DNA of 64,000 bases, from contig OY101121.1 of the NCBI GenBank assembly GCA_956465555.1, forward strand, positions 706,722 to 770,721, given 5' to 3'. Position 1 is the first letter of the stretch. The number at the start of each line of letters is the position of its first letter. A model generated the notes under the pieces. It had not been told where the DNA came from. It saw only the letters and a program-made list of their open reading frames with translations, and did not search any database. Positions 1 through 9,969 of this stretch are shown here, in pieces. This DNA comes from Nitzschia sp. pyKryTriq1 (taxonomy: Eukaryota > Bacillariophyta > Bacillariophyceae > Bacillariales > Bacillariaceae). Both the position numbers and the translations under genes were made by a program.

Positions 1-36
1 ATTGAAGCCTGTGAAATTCGTTTGCTGTACTGTACC

Positions 37-181
37 TGTTGAAGCAAATAGCTATCTTTACAAGAAACCTGGAATCCAATAAAGATATCCACTTGGTTGA
101 TGTAATAGTCTATTGCGATCTGATATTTTCATGCAAATCAGATTATTAAATTTTTATGAGTTCATGCATCCGATATCTTCA
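37..181 (-). repeat. left long terminal repeat
   Basis: Direct copy of 768-911, with an insertion/deletion near 53-58, a 4-bp difference near 164-168 and a few substitutions. It begins TGTTGAAGCAAATAGC and ends CGATATCTTCA. Read on the minus strand this is the 3' LTR of the element. Confidence 0.7.
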
Positions 182-767
182 TTCGACTTTGGGGACGTGC
201 TCGTCAGCCGCGACGGTGTTTAGCGTCATTTGCATGGTGGCGAGTTCGCCTTGTACCTTCTCGAACTCGTTATCGCCAAGTACAGTTGTAATTTGGAATC
301 CCCGCTTCAGATATACTTGATGTATGTGCTTCACCGCGGTGGACAGCGTAGAGGCTTGTCGGTTACCGATGCGTTCTGCTGTCCCAAAACGGCGGTGTCT
401 GGAGATTGACATGAAGAAGGGCATTTTGTTGACAAACATGATGTCAATGGCGATATGAGATGTTCCTAACGGCTGCTGCCAACATCCCAGCATTCTCCTT
501 GAATGTACGTTGGACGTGGTCAGCGACCGCCTTGGTCGTTCGAAGAAATTGGTCGGCTTGCCGACTGTCAGAGGTGTCATAGATATCGTTCTTGATATCG
601 TCGGTCTTACCTTCGAACTTCTTGGTCGAGGGTATGGTTTGTTGTTTCGCGGGCATTACGGTGGGACGTCTTTTGTTTATACGACCGCCGCCGTACCCAC
701 CGCCACTTTGGCTGATGGGTGTTTGGGATGGTTGTTCCACCATGCCTACACGATAAAAATTTAACAA
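179..767 (-). pseudogene. fused gag and integrase remnants of a copia-type polyprotein
   Basis: On the minus strand, 767 down to about 480 encodes a gag-like start. It contains the motif FEGKTDDIKNDIYD followed by a stretch ending DSRQADQFLRTTK. This is the style of start seen in diatom copia polyproteins. From about 445 to 179 another frame encodes an integrase-like piece containing DIMFVNKMPFF and NTVAADEHVPKVE, then stops at the LTR. The two pieces are joined by a deletion and a frame change near 445-480. No intact retroviral-type enzyme domain remains. Confidence 0.55.
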
Positions 768-911
768 TGTTGAAGCAAATAGCTCCTTTCTTTACAAGAA
801 ACCTGGAATCCAATAACGATATCCACTTGGTTGATGTAATAGTCTATTGCGATCTGATATTTTCATGCAAATCGGATTATTAAACTTTTATGAGTTCATC
901 CGATATCTTCA
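768..911 (-). repeat. right long terminal repeat
   Basis: Partner of 37-181. It starts TGTTGAAGC and ends TATCTTCA. The gag-like frame starts almost directly at its inner edge. Confidence 0.7.
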
Positions 912-2207
912 TTCACATTTCACTTATTATATCCAAATAATGAGTGGCTATCACATGATCCTCTTCACATTTACCGTTGATGTCCGATACCATCATATAT
1001 CATACATACGTATACTGCCTTCATACCTTGGTATGGTCGGCTTTCGACCAGTTTACTCAACAGTACCGGTAGGCTGGACACCACCACGCAAATAACTCGG
1101 ATGGAAAGAATAATATGCATCCCTTCGAATACTGCTCGCTACTTAGAACGTAGTAGTAGTAGAGATCTCTACTACAGCCAGTACTAGTTGTCCGGTTTGC
1201 TCTACGGTATTATACTACTACTCTACTACCGGTAGTGGTATAGTACTACTTGCACTTTTTCGCTGCTTTACGATGTAGTAGTAGTAGTGGTGGTGGTGGT
1301 GGTGGTGCTACAAAAGTAGTAGAGGTCTCTCTCTCTCTCTCTACTAGTAGACTACTTTAGAACAACATGATGTGACGAATATTACTACTCTACGTAGTAC
1401 TAGTAGCCACGCTGCTTTACGACATAGCTACTAGTAGCTAGTACAGCAGCAAAGCCGCAACGCGACGAAAGTATTTTAGCAATAATCAATCTACATGATC
1501 GATCATGGGGGAGACGAGGAGAAGACCGTATGTAATTTTAGAATTCATTCATCTCCACCAAGAAGTAGAGTTTTCAGCTACTCATAATTGCTACTAGCAA
1601 GTACCGGAGGAGTAGCCGCCATGCCACTTGTCGATGCTTTCGTGGTAGGAGTAGACGACTATAACTAGAGTACGTAGCGAGAGTGAGTCCGCCGTACGTT
1701 ACGCACAAACAGAAGGCGTGCATTCGTATCCCAGGTCCAATCTTACCTGACAGTTTTGTCTGTACTTTTTTGAAAGCGCTCGGGTGGAGCGGTGGGCATG
1801 CCAGCTTCTGAATGGACCGTTTCAAGTGCATCCCGGGCATGTATAGCACTGCTTCTTGATGGCTAGGAGAAAGTGCATATGCAACATGACCAGCTTGAAC
1901 GAGTACGGACAGCGCCGTGGTGTATTTTTTTTAAAAAGTAAGTGATGCTTTCTCTCTCTAGTTTTATTATTGAAGATTGTCAATCCAGGTTGTTGCACCA
2001 TTGGATTTTGCCGGGCAATGCCACGAGACATCACCGCAAACAGCAGCAGCTTTGAAGAGATGATCTGCCTGGAAGTGGTTCCTTACCATTCCAACGATCA
2101 TCTTCTCGTTCACCCTTATTATTGGCCTTTAGTAAGGTCCTGCGCCAACACATCATTAATTGGAAGCAATCCGCCCCATACCATCCCGTATGCAATCTGA
2201 CATAAGC
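912..2207. other. gene-poor spacer with trinucleotide microsatellites
   Basis: I see no convincing gene. About 1140-1460 is made of degenerate TAG/CTA trinucleotide runs, a short GGT run near 1287-1306 and a TC run near 1326-1342. An ACCGGT palindrome lies at 1065-1070. Short open frames at 1574-2034 (minus) and 1970-2200 (plus) have no recognisable motif. Confidence 0.6.
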
Positions 2208-3155
2208 TTAGCTATCCCGAGCAAACTGCTGCACCCAGGGATGCTTGGGGACATCGGCAAGGGCCATCCGTTGACTGGGTTCCTTCACCAGCAGCCGTCG
2301 GATAAGATCCTTGGCATCTTCCGATACTTGCGGCTGTCTGGGAAAGTGGAGATCCACGCGAGAAATTCGTCGATATGTAGCAGTGTGACCGTCAGCCTCA
2401 AATGGGGGCGACCCGTACAAAAACTCATAGAGGAGAACTCCGAGACTCCAAATGTCAACCTTTTCGTCATGGTCACGACCCTCGACCATCTCTGGTGGCA
2501 GGTAGTCCAGCGTTCCACACAGTGTATTCCGTCTGGAGGTGGGCGCATGAACGCTCCAACCAAAATCAGCAATTTTGATCTCCGAGTGGGCACCGACTAA
2601 TAGGTTCTCGGGTTTGATGTCACGGTGAATCACGTGTTTGCCGTGGGTGTAGTCCAAAGCCAGAGCAAGGTCCCGAATGTAAGTGGCGCTCGTTCGTTCC
2701 GAGAACCGGCCTTTCGATGTCAGACGCTTGTAGAGCTCTCCACCTGGACTGTATTCTAGAATGAGATAGATTCGCTTGTCATCGTAGAAGTACCCGTACA
2801 TTCTGAGGATGTTCCGGTGACGTAAATGCGACTGAATTTCGATCTCGCGCCGAAGCTGGTGCTCGACTCCAGCCTTGAGTAGCTGACTTTTTCGAAGCAC
2901 TTTGATGGCGACGATGTACTTGGTTTTCCTTTCGCGCGCAAGGTAAACAGAGCCGAACTTTCCGCGACCGAGCGGCTTGCCGATCTCAAAATCATCAAGG
3001 CACCATCGCTGACCCTGCCGCGCTTTCTTATCGGAAGATGACTCGCCGGTCGCTTGGGTAGAGTGCTTGTCGAAGAAAGATTCTTGCTGCTGGCGCGGTT
3101 TGTTGTTCGCCCACGAAGACTGCAAATTCTCCTTGTTGAGGTAAGTGGTAGCCAT
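2208..3155 (-). CDS. Aurora-type serine/threonine protein kinase
   Basis: A 315-residue kinase of the Aurora family, which phosphorylates chromosome, kinetochore and spindle proteins during mitosis. Visible elements: glycine loop GRGKFG at 63-68, ATP-binding Lys85, helix-C Glu104, catalytic HRD at 177-179 followed by IKPENLL, DFG at 197-199 followed by Trp200 (DFGWSVHAP is an Aurora signature), and the activation loop [16 protein letters not shown]. Thr211 is the expected autophosphorylated threonine; the residue before it is Asn where animal Auroras have a second Thr. The N-terminal tail (1-52) is short and hydrophilic, and a KEN-like triplet (KEN, residues 8-10) could serve as a degradation signal (inference). 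The C-terminal tail is almost absent. No introns. It is divergent from the phosphatase gene at 3822. The subfamily (A, B or lineage-specific) cannot be fixed by eye. Confidence 0.93.
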   Translation of the reverse strand: MATTYLNKENLQSSWANNKPRQQQESFFDKHSTQATGESSSDKKARQGQRWCLDDFEIGKPLGRGKFGSVYLARERKTKYIVAIKVLRKSQLLKAGVEHQLRREIEIQSHLRHRNILRMYGYFYDDKRIYLILEYSPGGELYKRLTSKGRFSERTSATYIRDLALALDYTHGKHVIHRDIKPENLLVGAHSEIKIADFGWSVHAPTSRRNTLCGTLDYLPPEMVEGRDHDEKVDIWSLGVLLYEFLYGSPPFEADGHTATYRRISRVDLHFPRQPQVSEDAKDLIRRLLVKEPSQRMALADVPKHPWVQQFARDS

Positions 3156-3821
3156 GGTTCAAGTGCCTAAAAGAGCTGAAGGAAGCACTGTGGAGAGGGT
3201 GCTTGGATGAACAATATGCAAGATGAGTGTGTGATGTGAATGTCCAGCACGAGTAGAAAGAAGATTTGGATTTGTGTCGAAGGATAATGTATGCGGTCGT
3301 TGCCTTCTCGCTTTGTTGTCGGCTTTGGGGTCGTCGCTTTGGCGAGAGACCCCGAAAAGCTGTTTGAAGCCAACGATGCCATGTGAAGCTCGGCCGGCTC
3401 GGCTTATTCAACAGATTTGAATATCTCCATGTACGACTCGACCATGTGCTTACGCGCCATCCTCACCATGGTGGTCATCTTAGTCGAATGTTGTCCTTTT
3501 GCTTGCCTTGCCTTGCTTGCTTCCTTGATGACGTGGAAGGGAAATGAAGTACACGCCTGCGCGCGGCGGCACGAACGCACGAAAGAACGAGATGGGCCTT
3601 TTCTCTTTCCTCCCCTCTCTTTCCAACCTCGCAGCACAGATCAGTGATGACTTGACTTGGTGATGATGAGGAGTTGACTTCTTACACTTGCGGCACAAGA
3701 AGTAGTCTAACAAAGTCTTGGACACAGCACAGTTTCGTGGTCAACTTCCAACCAACGTAATTTCGAACTAGAAGTCCAAGGACGAACTAGAAGTCCAAGG
3801 AAGGTAGTCCGTAAAGGAATC
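3156..3821. promoter_or_regulatory. shared upstream region of Aurora kinase and phosphatase genes
   Basis: A 666-bp spacer between two divergently transcribed genes, so it must contain both promoters. Its reading frames on both strands have no recognisable motif. A 19-bp direct repeat ends 20 bp before the phosphatase ATG. No TATA box could be assigned with confidence. Confidence 0.4.
3764..3801 (+). repeat. 19-bp tandem duplication next to a start codon
   Basis: The 19-mer CGAACTAGAAGTCCAAGGA occurs twice back to back (3764-3782 and 3783-3801), within the presumed 5' untranslated region of the gene starting at 3822. Confidence 0.85.
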
Positions 3822-4655
3822 ATGGGAACTGTTCATGGAGTCTATTTGAAGTATGTGGGCCTGTCCGCTCTGAGTTACGCCGGCTATTCGTTTTTTTCGG
3901 TCGAGCCTACTGCCTCTATCAGCAATGGGCGCTTGGTGGCGGAGGAAGTGGCGGGAGGCTCTCTTACGAAGATGCTTCCAGCCATCGTCATGGGGTACTC
4001 TACGGTCGTGAATGGGGCTATTGCCGTCCTTTTTAAATTAGAATGGGGGATGGGCTTAATAGGGAAGGACAAGACCACTGGGCAAATTCCAACGTGGAGC
4101 TACGTGATATTTTTTCCCTTCCACGCTCCGACTATTTTGTACACGAGGATTCATTCCTCGATCAGTCGGGCAAAGGTTCCAGACCCCAAGACGGGCGAAA
4201 TGAAGTACAAGCCCGTACCAGCAGCTTCGGAGGTACAGCCAGGATGGTGGGTTGGCGGATGCCATGCCGACGAAATGGGCCCCAAAGAGTGGGGAGGCAT
4301 CATCGATCTTACAGTGGAATTTCCTGAATCCTGTCGAAATCATACAAAACACTATCTTTCCGCGCCTACATGGGATGGTGTGCCCTTGTCTCCAGCCGAT
4401 CTGGAATCTGCGGCCGAGTTTGGGGTGGAGGCTCGTAGGGATGGGGATGTCTTGGTGCACTGCGCTCATGGGAGAGGACGATCAACTACTGTCATGTGTG
4501 CATGCTTGGTAAAGGCTGGTCTCTTTTCGAACTGGGAGGAAGCATTCGACAAAGGTATCAAACCCTACCGCACTGTATGCAAGCTAAACAAAAGAATGAA
4601 GGAAAACCTGACAGCTTGGCAAACCCAATACGTCGATGGCAAGAAGGCAATCTAG
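3822..4655 (+). CDS. membrane-anchored dual-specificity phosphatase, YnbD-like
   Basis: 277 residues. The C-terminal half is a cysteine-phosphatase domain of the small dual-specificity type. The signature HCAHGRGRS supplies nucleophile Cys214 and phosphate-binding Arg220, and Asp185 in APTWDGVPLS is a likely general acid. It is preceded by WWVGGCHADEM and GGIIDLTVEFPE, in the style of the plant/bacterial YnbD-like group. The N-terminal half has hydrophobic stretches near 11-27, 51-71 and 93-110, suggesting a membrane protein with a cytosolic catalytic domain (inference). Substrate unknown; both phosphoprotein and phosphoinositide are possible for this fold. ATG3822 has a good context (ATCATGG) and no competing upstream start in frame. 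Intronless. Confidence 0.8.
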   Translation: MGTVHGVYLKYVGLSALSYAGYSFFSVEPTASISNGRLVAEEVAGGSLTKMLPAIVMGYSTVVNGAIAVLFKLEWGMGLIGKDKTTGQIPTWSYVIFFPFHAPTILYTRIHSSISRAKVPDPKTGEMKYKPVPAASEVQPGWWVGGCHADEMGPKEWGGIIDLTVEFPESCRNHTKHYLSAPTWDGVPLSPADLESAAEFGVEARRDGDVLVHCAHGRGRSTTVMCACLVKAGLFSNWEEAFDKGIKPYRTVCKLNKRMKENLTAWQTQYVDGKKAI

Positions 4656-5219
4656 AAGTCTTGCAACGTCAGCAGCTTAACATAGTGCAGGTGCCATTGT
4701 ATCGTATTGAAACGTCATCCAACATTGCTAGTATCCTATTCCTTGTAGACCGAACACTGACGTTCTATCACTGCAGTTAGAGCTTGAACATAAAGATGCA
4801 ACGACGCAGAACTTTCGCAAAGCTCTCGTCTTTCCATAGGCGGTACCGCCGTGGTCCTCAGATAACAGTGAAATTATCCACGGACGACGAGAAGTCAGAA
4901 ATCGAGCCAAAAAAGCAAGACCTCGTTGCCACTCGACGTAGGGAAGATAAAGTTGGAAGTCGTCATCGACCAGAACCGAAAAATAACATGTTGCACAACT
5001 CCCGACTCTGTCCACCGTCAACTTGTAATATACAAATTCTAATGAGCTTGTCTGAATGTTAAAAGGGAGTCTAACTATTAGACCACTGAGTAAAGACCAG
5101 AAAATGAGTCGTGAAGGGCGAAAAATTTCTATTGGTGGTTATGTACACAATTGATGTAACTCAGCACGAATTACTTAGAGGAGGGGATCTGAATGGAAAG
5201 GCGGGCTGGGATGGCTGAT
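4656..5219. other. convergent 3' spacer
   Basis: Lies between the 3' ends of the phosphatase and aminotransferase genes. A 92-codon plus-strand frame at 4784-5062 is basic and unlike any protein I recognise. I treat it as untranslated. Confidence 0.5.
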
Positions 5220-6545
5220 TCATAGCATACCATTGTCAGCCAAAACCTTTTCGACACTCTCAATGATGACGTTACCCAAATCTTCAAAGTCTTCGTCGTC
5301 CCACATAAGAGGCATTCGGCAATCGCACGCCGTTGCGAGCATTTCAGCGGTTTGGGGAAGAGGGTCGTCTGCAGGAGCGAATCCCCAGTTGACGAAATTT
5401 CGGGCGTTCGACTTGTGTCCGAACAGCTCCACGGGAAGACCATGGGCACTGCATTCTTCCAAGAATTGTTGCAGCATTTCAGGGGTGAATTTCTTGTCAA
5501 GGTTAAATTGGATAGAGTCGTGGACCATTCGGGTGACTCCGGGAGTGACTTGAGGAATGTACATGTGGTCACCGACACGGGATTCCAACTTTTCGACAAG
5601 AGCAGTATATCTTCGGTTGTAGGTCTCGATACGGGGCTCAAGAGTCTTCAATTGTGGTCGAATGACAGCGGCAGCAAGGTTGCTCATTCGGATGGAGTAG
5701 TTGGGGAGGGACACGGGCTTGCCTTCGAAGTGTTCAGGTCCAGGAACAGTGGTGTGCTTGGCGGCGAGGCCTTCGTATGCTCCGGCGATGACGGCAGTTT
5801 GGGCAGCGATATCAGGATCGTCGGTCAACAAAAATCCACCCTCTCCAGAGTTGATCATCTTGTAGGATTGACTGCTGATGGCGCAGGCAACTCCTTTGTG
5901 TCCAGAATGCTCTCCTTTCCAGAAAACACCAAGCGAGTGTGCGCAGTCCTCCAAAAGGATGGCGTCGTATTTGTCGCACAAATCCTTGATGGTGTCCATG
6001 TCGGCGAGCTTTCCTCGCATATGCGAAATCAGCACGTGATTGCAGTCGGGATTCGCCTTAAGTTTCTTCTCCAGGTCGACAACATCGATAACGTGGTCTT
6101 GGTTGGATTCGACATAGACCGCCTTTCCGCGGGCGTGCTCAATCGCACTAGGGACGGCTCCGAAAGTGAAAGCATTGCTCAAAACCTTGCCACCGGGTTG
6201 AAGTCCGGTGGTCTTCAACAAAAGCATAACGGCGGACCCACACGAGTTGAGGCCTACGCAATATTTGAAGCCAGTGTAGTCACAAACTTCCTTCTCGCAC
6301 TGGCTGACAACGGATTCTTCACCGGGGGCGACGTTGTATCGGTAAAGGCGTCCAGTCTTCATGAGTTCGAGGGCAGCCTGCTGTCCTTCCTCTGGGATTG
6401 GGTCGGGGGTCTTAATGTCGCGGGTGACATAGGCGCGATCCTTCAAAGTATCGGTGATCCTTTGTACCTTGCTGCTGGCGGGGTTGGAAAGAAGAGCCTC
6501 AGCACTCAATAAGAGGCTGGCGAAAGCAATCATGGAGAACTTCAT
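5220..6545 (-). CDS. DegT/DnrJ/EryC1/StrS-family PLP aminotransferase, secretory leader
   Basis: 441 residues from the ATG at 6545. This start was chosen because it puts a clean signal peptide (MKFSMIAFASLLLSAEALLS) at the N terminus; an in-frame ATG at 6743 would bury it behind 66 unrelated residues. The fold-type I PLP features of the DegT family are present: Asp200 in LLEDCAHSLG, which contacts the pyridine nitrogen, and Lys229 in SSQSYKMINSGEGG, the expected Schiff-base lysine. Family members transfer amino groups to keto-sugars or inososes, so a role in amino-sugar formation is plausible; the actual substrate is unknown. The leader suggests entry into the endomembrane system, unusual for bacterial relatives, and fits cell-surface glycan synthesis (inference). 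No introns. Confidence 0.85.
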   Translation of the reverse strand: MKFSMIAFASLLLSAEALLSNPASSKVQRITDTLKDRAYVTRDIKTPDPIPEEGQQAALELMKTGRLYRYNVAPGEESVVSQCEKEVCDYTGFKYCVGLNSCGSAVMLLLKTTGLQPGGKVLSNAFTFGAVPSAIEHARGKAVYVESNQDHVIDVVDLEKKLKANPDCNHVLISHMRGKLADMDTIKDLCDKYDAILLEDCAHSLGVFWKGEHSGHKGVACAISSQSYKMINSGEGGFLLTDDPDIAAQTAVIAGAYEGLAAKHTTVPGPEHFEGKPVSLPNYSIRMSNLAAAVIRPQLKTLEPRIETYNRRYTALVEKLESRVGDHMYIPQVTPGVTRMVHDSIQFNLDKKFTPEMLQQFLEECSAHGLPVELFGHKSNARNFVNWGFAPADDPLPQTAEMLATACDCRMPLMWDDEDFEDLGNVIIESVEKVLADNGML

Positions 6546-8418
6546 TTTGATTATTTGGAGGGGAGAGTCTAAAGTATCACTGCGAGAGAAAATACTAAGT
6601 GAGTAAGTGGGTGGCAGATGTGATGTTGACATTTTCACAGTAATAATGACGAGCACGACGGTGAACATGTAATTCCAGCGTTTGAAGACCACAACCAGAA
6701 AACAGGGCAGCATCTCGGAGCTCGACGTGCACCGCTCAGGCAAACGTATGATATCGCTTTGCCGGGTCCTTCAAACAATCAGCCACCACAGCAACCATCC
6801 AGGTACAGGAATACGACAAATCAGGCATGCCAGTCAAGTTATTATCATGTGATCTCAGCTTGGTGCTTGAAGATTCGACGCGCTCCGATGCTGATCCAGC
6901 AGGCGACCTCGTCGTCGTCGAACAAGGCGGCAACAAAACTTTCTGAAAGAGAAAGCTTGGCTGTAGCGAGAGATGATGTTGCCACCATTGACATTGTCAA
7001 CAGAAGTATCTGGTGCACCAACCTGTGGGAATACATGGACGAAATGGGCAGTCAAACATGATAATGCCGATCTATCCTTCTTACCTCGACAGAAAAATTA
7101 TGAACAACCTTTTTCTTCTTTGCGGTGAGCGATGGAAAAAAGTGGCTGCGAAGGAGAACTAGTCGAACTTTTTTGGAAGCAGAATCAGAAATACAGTCAG
7201 GTGAAAGTTCCTTGCGAGCTATTTCCAAAGGGGCGGGTGTGGCGTGGCCGTCGATAAAATGGGAATCCCAATGACCAGTTGTCTGCTTGTCTGAAGAATG
7301 AAAGGTCAGGAATAGCGATGAACGACCTGGTCTAGTTCCCTTTTACGTGTCCTTGTGTCGACGTTTTTGATGAGGGGAGGTCTGTATTTTTTACTTCGTG
7401 CGCACGCACGCAAGCAAGCAAGCACGCACACATACACCGGTGCAGTACCGGTACATGTACACGGCGTTCAAAATGCATGTAGAACGATTTTTGATTGGTG
7501 GATGGAGGACGCATGAAGAGGCCACGTATTATCTGTTCTCCAAGAGGTCTGCAACTGGACTGCAAAAAAAGCGCGGTTTCATCGTCTACTTCGTACCCCT
7601 TTTGTGTCTTATTTCCGTTATTAGAAGGACTTTCGATGTTGCTTTCGTGGTGTAGCTCGCGGGGGATGGAAGAGGTCCCAAATATTATAAACCGACTGCT
7701 CTAAAAACATCGGTTACAGTAGTTCTGGCACAGTACCGGTACAGTACTGTGCTGTTGTTGAAGAATTTCATTTCGTTCATCTTTTTCGACCTCTTGGCAT
7801 CATCAGCTTGGCATATTCGGGGCACATCATGACCATCTGGCCTTCTTCATCATGCATCCATCATCATCCATCATCATCGATCGTCCTCGTGCGTCTCGTT
7901 CTCATGCGTGCTTGCACAGCGTTTTCCGTACGAGTACTACTAGCAATAAAATCACTTAAAACGCGCACGATCGGCACAATTATTTGTGCCAAACGCGCGC
8001 TCGCTGGCCATCATGTCCCGCCACATTATTTATTCTCTAGAGAGAAGATTTCCGCGATAACTAATATCTTCAAACTTATCCATCGAGCCTCCAGAAATGA
8101 AGCACTCGGAAGAATCCTGCCCCAAGATGCAATGAACTATCATGCCAATGTCGTGTGATCGCCGAATCCCGTCTGTCCTTCCCCTACCGTCTCAGCCCAA
8201 GCGGGACACGCATAACGCAACCAAGACCGAATAGGCATGAAGTAGTCCCCTCCATTCATTGCCTGTCCTTGCGTCTTGCCTTCAGTGCAATTTCGACAAA
8301 TAAAATATCGTCGTCGGTCAATGTTAATGTTGTTCCCAGCTTTCTTCCTCAATGGAAACTCAAGGTCACATGCAGAGGAAACCAAACATAAGAAGAAATC
8401 CAGAAATACTTACGAAGT
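6546..8418. other. 1.9-kb intergenic region with GTAC palindromes
   Basis: No gene recognised. It holds the promoter of the minus-strand aminotransferase and of the plus-strand gene at 8419. GTACCGGTAC-type palindromes occur at 7445-7460 and 7731-7751. The open frames at 6759-7061, 7398-7704 and 7808-8158 look random in composition. Confidence 0.5.
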
Positions 8419-9114
8419 ATGGTGGGTCTGCGCAAAAGAATAATTGCAGGAAGATTCCATGATGTAATCCTTCTACTTTCGATGTTTTCGCTGTGGGACG
8501 TTTCAGCATTTCTTACCAATCTGCCAATTGGAATCATCCAGCATGATACAACCCATTGCGGTCCGACAGTTTCCCGTCGTGAATTTTCAAAACCACTGGC
8601 TATTATGGCACAAAATGCCACATGGGGATCTGAGGGCGAGAAGCTAATGCCAATTCAAATCTCATTTGGGATCCAAGACCAGCGATTATTGGCATGCGAC
8701 TTGGTCGCGATTTTAATTGCCTCTCAACTGATGGGTCTTGTGGATGCTGTGAACGATCCTGATTTTTCTCGGAATGGGGGATGGCTACAACCAATTCCTG
8801 CAGTACCTTCAACTTTGAATGCTCTCATTGAGAAAATATCAGTGGTCGGTCTCTTCTGGTTTCCTTCGTCAATGATTCGACTACAAGTGCCTTCCTCTTC
8901 TAGTACTTTTTCACCAGATGAATCTGTTGTGAACGATCTTGGCGAAGTGCTACCTACAGTAGCGCTCTTTTGCATTTTTCGCATTGGAGTGGCTGTCATT
9001 CTTTCCAACATTTCACACGTAGACTTTGATCTCTTTCCAGCCATTCGAGACTGCTACTTTGTTGGTTTGGCAACGATATCCTTCCGCTTCTTGTACAGCC
9101 AATATTTCCGTTGA
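8419..9114 (+). CDS. predicted plastid membrane protein of unknown function
   Basis: 231 residues. The N terminus is a basic start followed by a hydrophobic stretch (about 14-26) and the sequence DVSAFLTN. This resembles the signal peptide plus ASAF-type cleavage motif, with Phe31 at +1, that directs proteins into diatom complex plastids. The rest has at least three hydrophobic stretches: about residues 92-108 (LACDLVAILIASQLMGL), 140-150, and 180-200. There is also an aromatic C-terminal segment. I do not recognise the family. No Cys/His metal site or nucleotide-binding motif is visible. Intronless. Plastid targeting is an inference from the leader. Confidence 0.65.
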   Translation: MVGLRKRIIAGRFHDVILLLSMFSLWDVSAFLTNLPIGIIQHDTTHCGPTVSRREFSKPLAIMAQNATWGSEGEKLMPIQISFGIQDQRLLACDLVAILIASQLMGLVDAVNDPDFSRNGGWLQPIPAVPSTLNALIEKISVVGLFWFPSSMIRLQVPSSSSTFSPDESVVNDLGEVLPTVALFCIFRIGVAVILSNISHVDFDLFPAIRDCYFVGLATISFRFLYSQYFR

Positions 9115-9670
9115 ATAAGGAAGGACCGTATTATTATAACCGAGGGGAAAATGGTCTATGTGTGAGAAAACGTCCATCTGGTCTGTTCGGAGGCTTGGAA
9201 GCTGACGCAATGGTACACGTAACAGGCTTCTTAGGAGTTGCAGCCCCGCCACTTTGAAACTCGGTTGTTGCGCTGCTGATCATGGACACAAAAGAACATA
9301 TATTTCTGCTTCTGGTCAATAATATTCCCTTCTGTTTTAATCCTATAATTGCTATTGTAGAGCCTCCTGCTACTAGGAGACGGTCTCAATCGTCGTCTTC
9401 ACTTGGTAAACAAAAATACAGTGAGTACTACAGCACATACGAATATCCTGCTCAGCATTAATTTTTAGAATGATATTTTGTCATCTATGCCTATCGCGTC
9501 GTACAATACGCGTAGTTCTCCTTGTGCAATCGTAATCATACCTCAGCACAGCAAAATAATGAACCCTCTCCTACTGCGAGAAGTAGTAGTTGAGGTTGCT
9601 GCTTTACGATATAATGGTACAGTAGTCCAGAGATGCTGGGAGACAACATCTTCCGTCGGTCCAAAAATTG
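9115..9670. other. spacer, nothing recognised
   Basis: AT-rich spacer between the plastid protein gene and the tRNA-Ile gene. A T5 run on the minus strand at 9663-9667 is the likely RNA polymerase III terminator of the tRNA. Confidence 0.5.
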
Positions 9671-9744
9671 TACTCGTAGTGGGGATCGAACCCACGACCT
9701 TGGGTTTATTAGACCCACGCTCTAACCAGCTGAGCTATACAAGC
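9671..9744 (-). tRNA. tRNA-Ile, anticodon AAU
   Basis: A 74-nt cloverleaf on the minus strand. The acceptor stem GCTTGTA pairs with TACGAGT (one G-T at the end), followed by discriminator A. The D arm is GCTC...GAGC. The anticodon arm TGGGT-CTAATAA-ACCCA gives anticodon AAT (AAU in RNA, read as IAU after editing). The T arm is GTGGG-TTCGATC-CCCAC. There is no intron and no encoded CCA. T5 follows within a few bases. Identical in sequence to the gene at 49041-49114. Confidence 0.95.
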
Positions 9745-9969
9745 GGTGCCATTAGTGGTAAATTCAACTTATTTGTACAATGATCACGAGAACGACAACA
9801 AAGTGAAAACAATTTCGATGTCACTCGTATTTTGCATGTTGCAGCATCCCTCTGCTCATTTTGCTCCGCATATTATTGCACCTGTAGTCGCTCATTATAC
9901 ATTGTATCCTCCCTCGCTGTGCTGTGCTGTGCTGTACTAACATCCCCTTACTTAGTACCATAGCATTCC

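Larger units (their letters stand above)
37..911 (-). mobile_element. internally deleted Ty1/copia-type LTR retrotransposon
   Basis: Two direct repeats of about 145 bp (37-181 and 768-911), both beginning TG and ending CA, enclose a 586-bp interior. Read on the minus strand, the interior starts just inside the right repeat with a gag-like reading frame and then jumps to an integrase-like stretch that runs into the left repeat. Protease, most of integrase, reverse transcriptase and RNase H are missing, so the element cannot move by itself. I see no matching 5-bp target duplication: the left flank is GTACC and the right flank TTCAC. Assignment to the diatom copia (CoDi-like) group rests on remembered family resemblance of the gag and integrase fragments and needs a database search. 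Confidence 0.65.

Noticed and set aside
32-916. Target-site duplication for the LTR element
   Set aside because: The five bases on each side (GTACC and TTCAC) do not match, so I do not claim one; rearranged or mis-set ends are possible.
5352-6512. 386-codon plus-strand frame antisense to the aminotransferase
   Set aside because: The minus-strand frame has all DegT-family motifs; the plus-strand translation is unstructured and arises from codon bias of the real gene.
9478-9783. Plus-strand frame of 101 codons over the tRNA-Ile gene
   Set aside because: Translation of a tRNA complement; not a protein gene.
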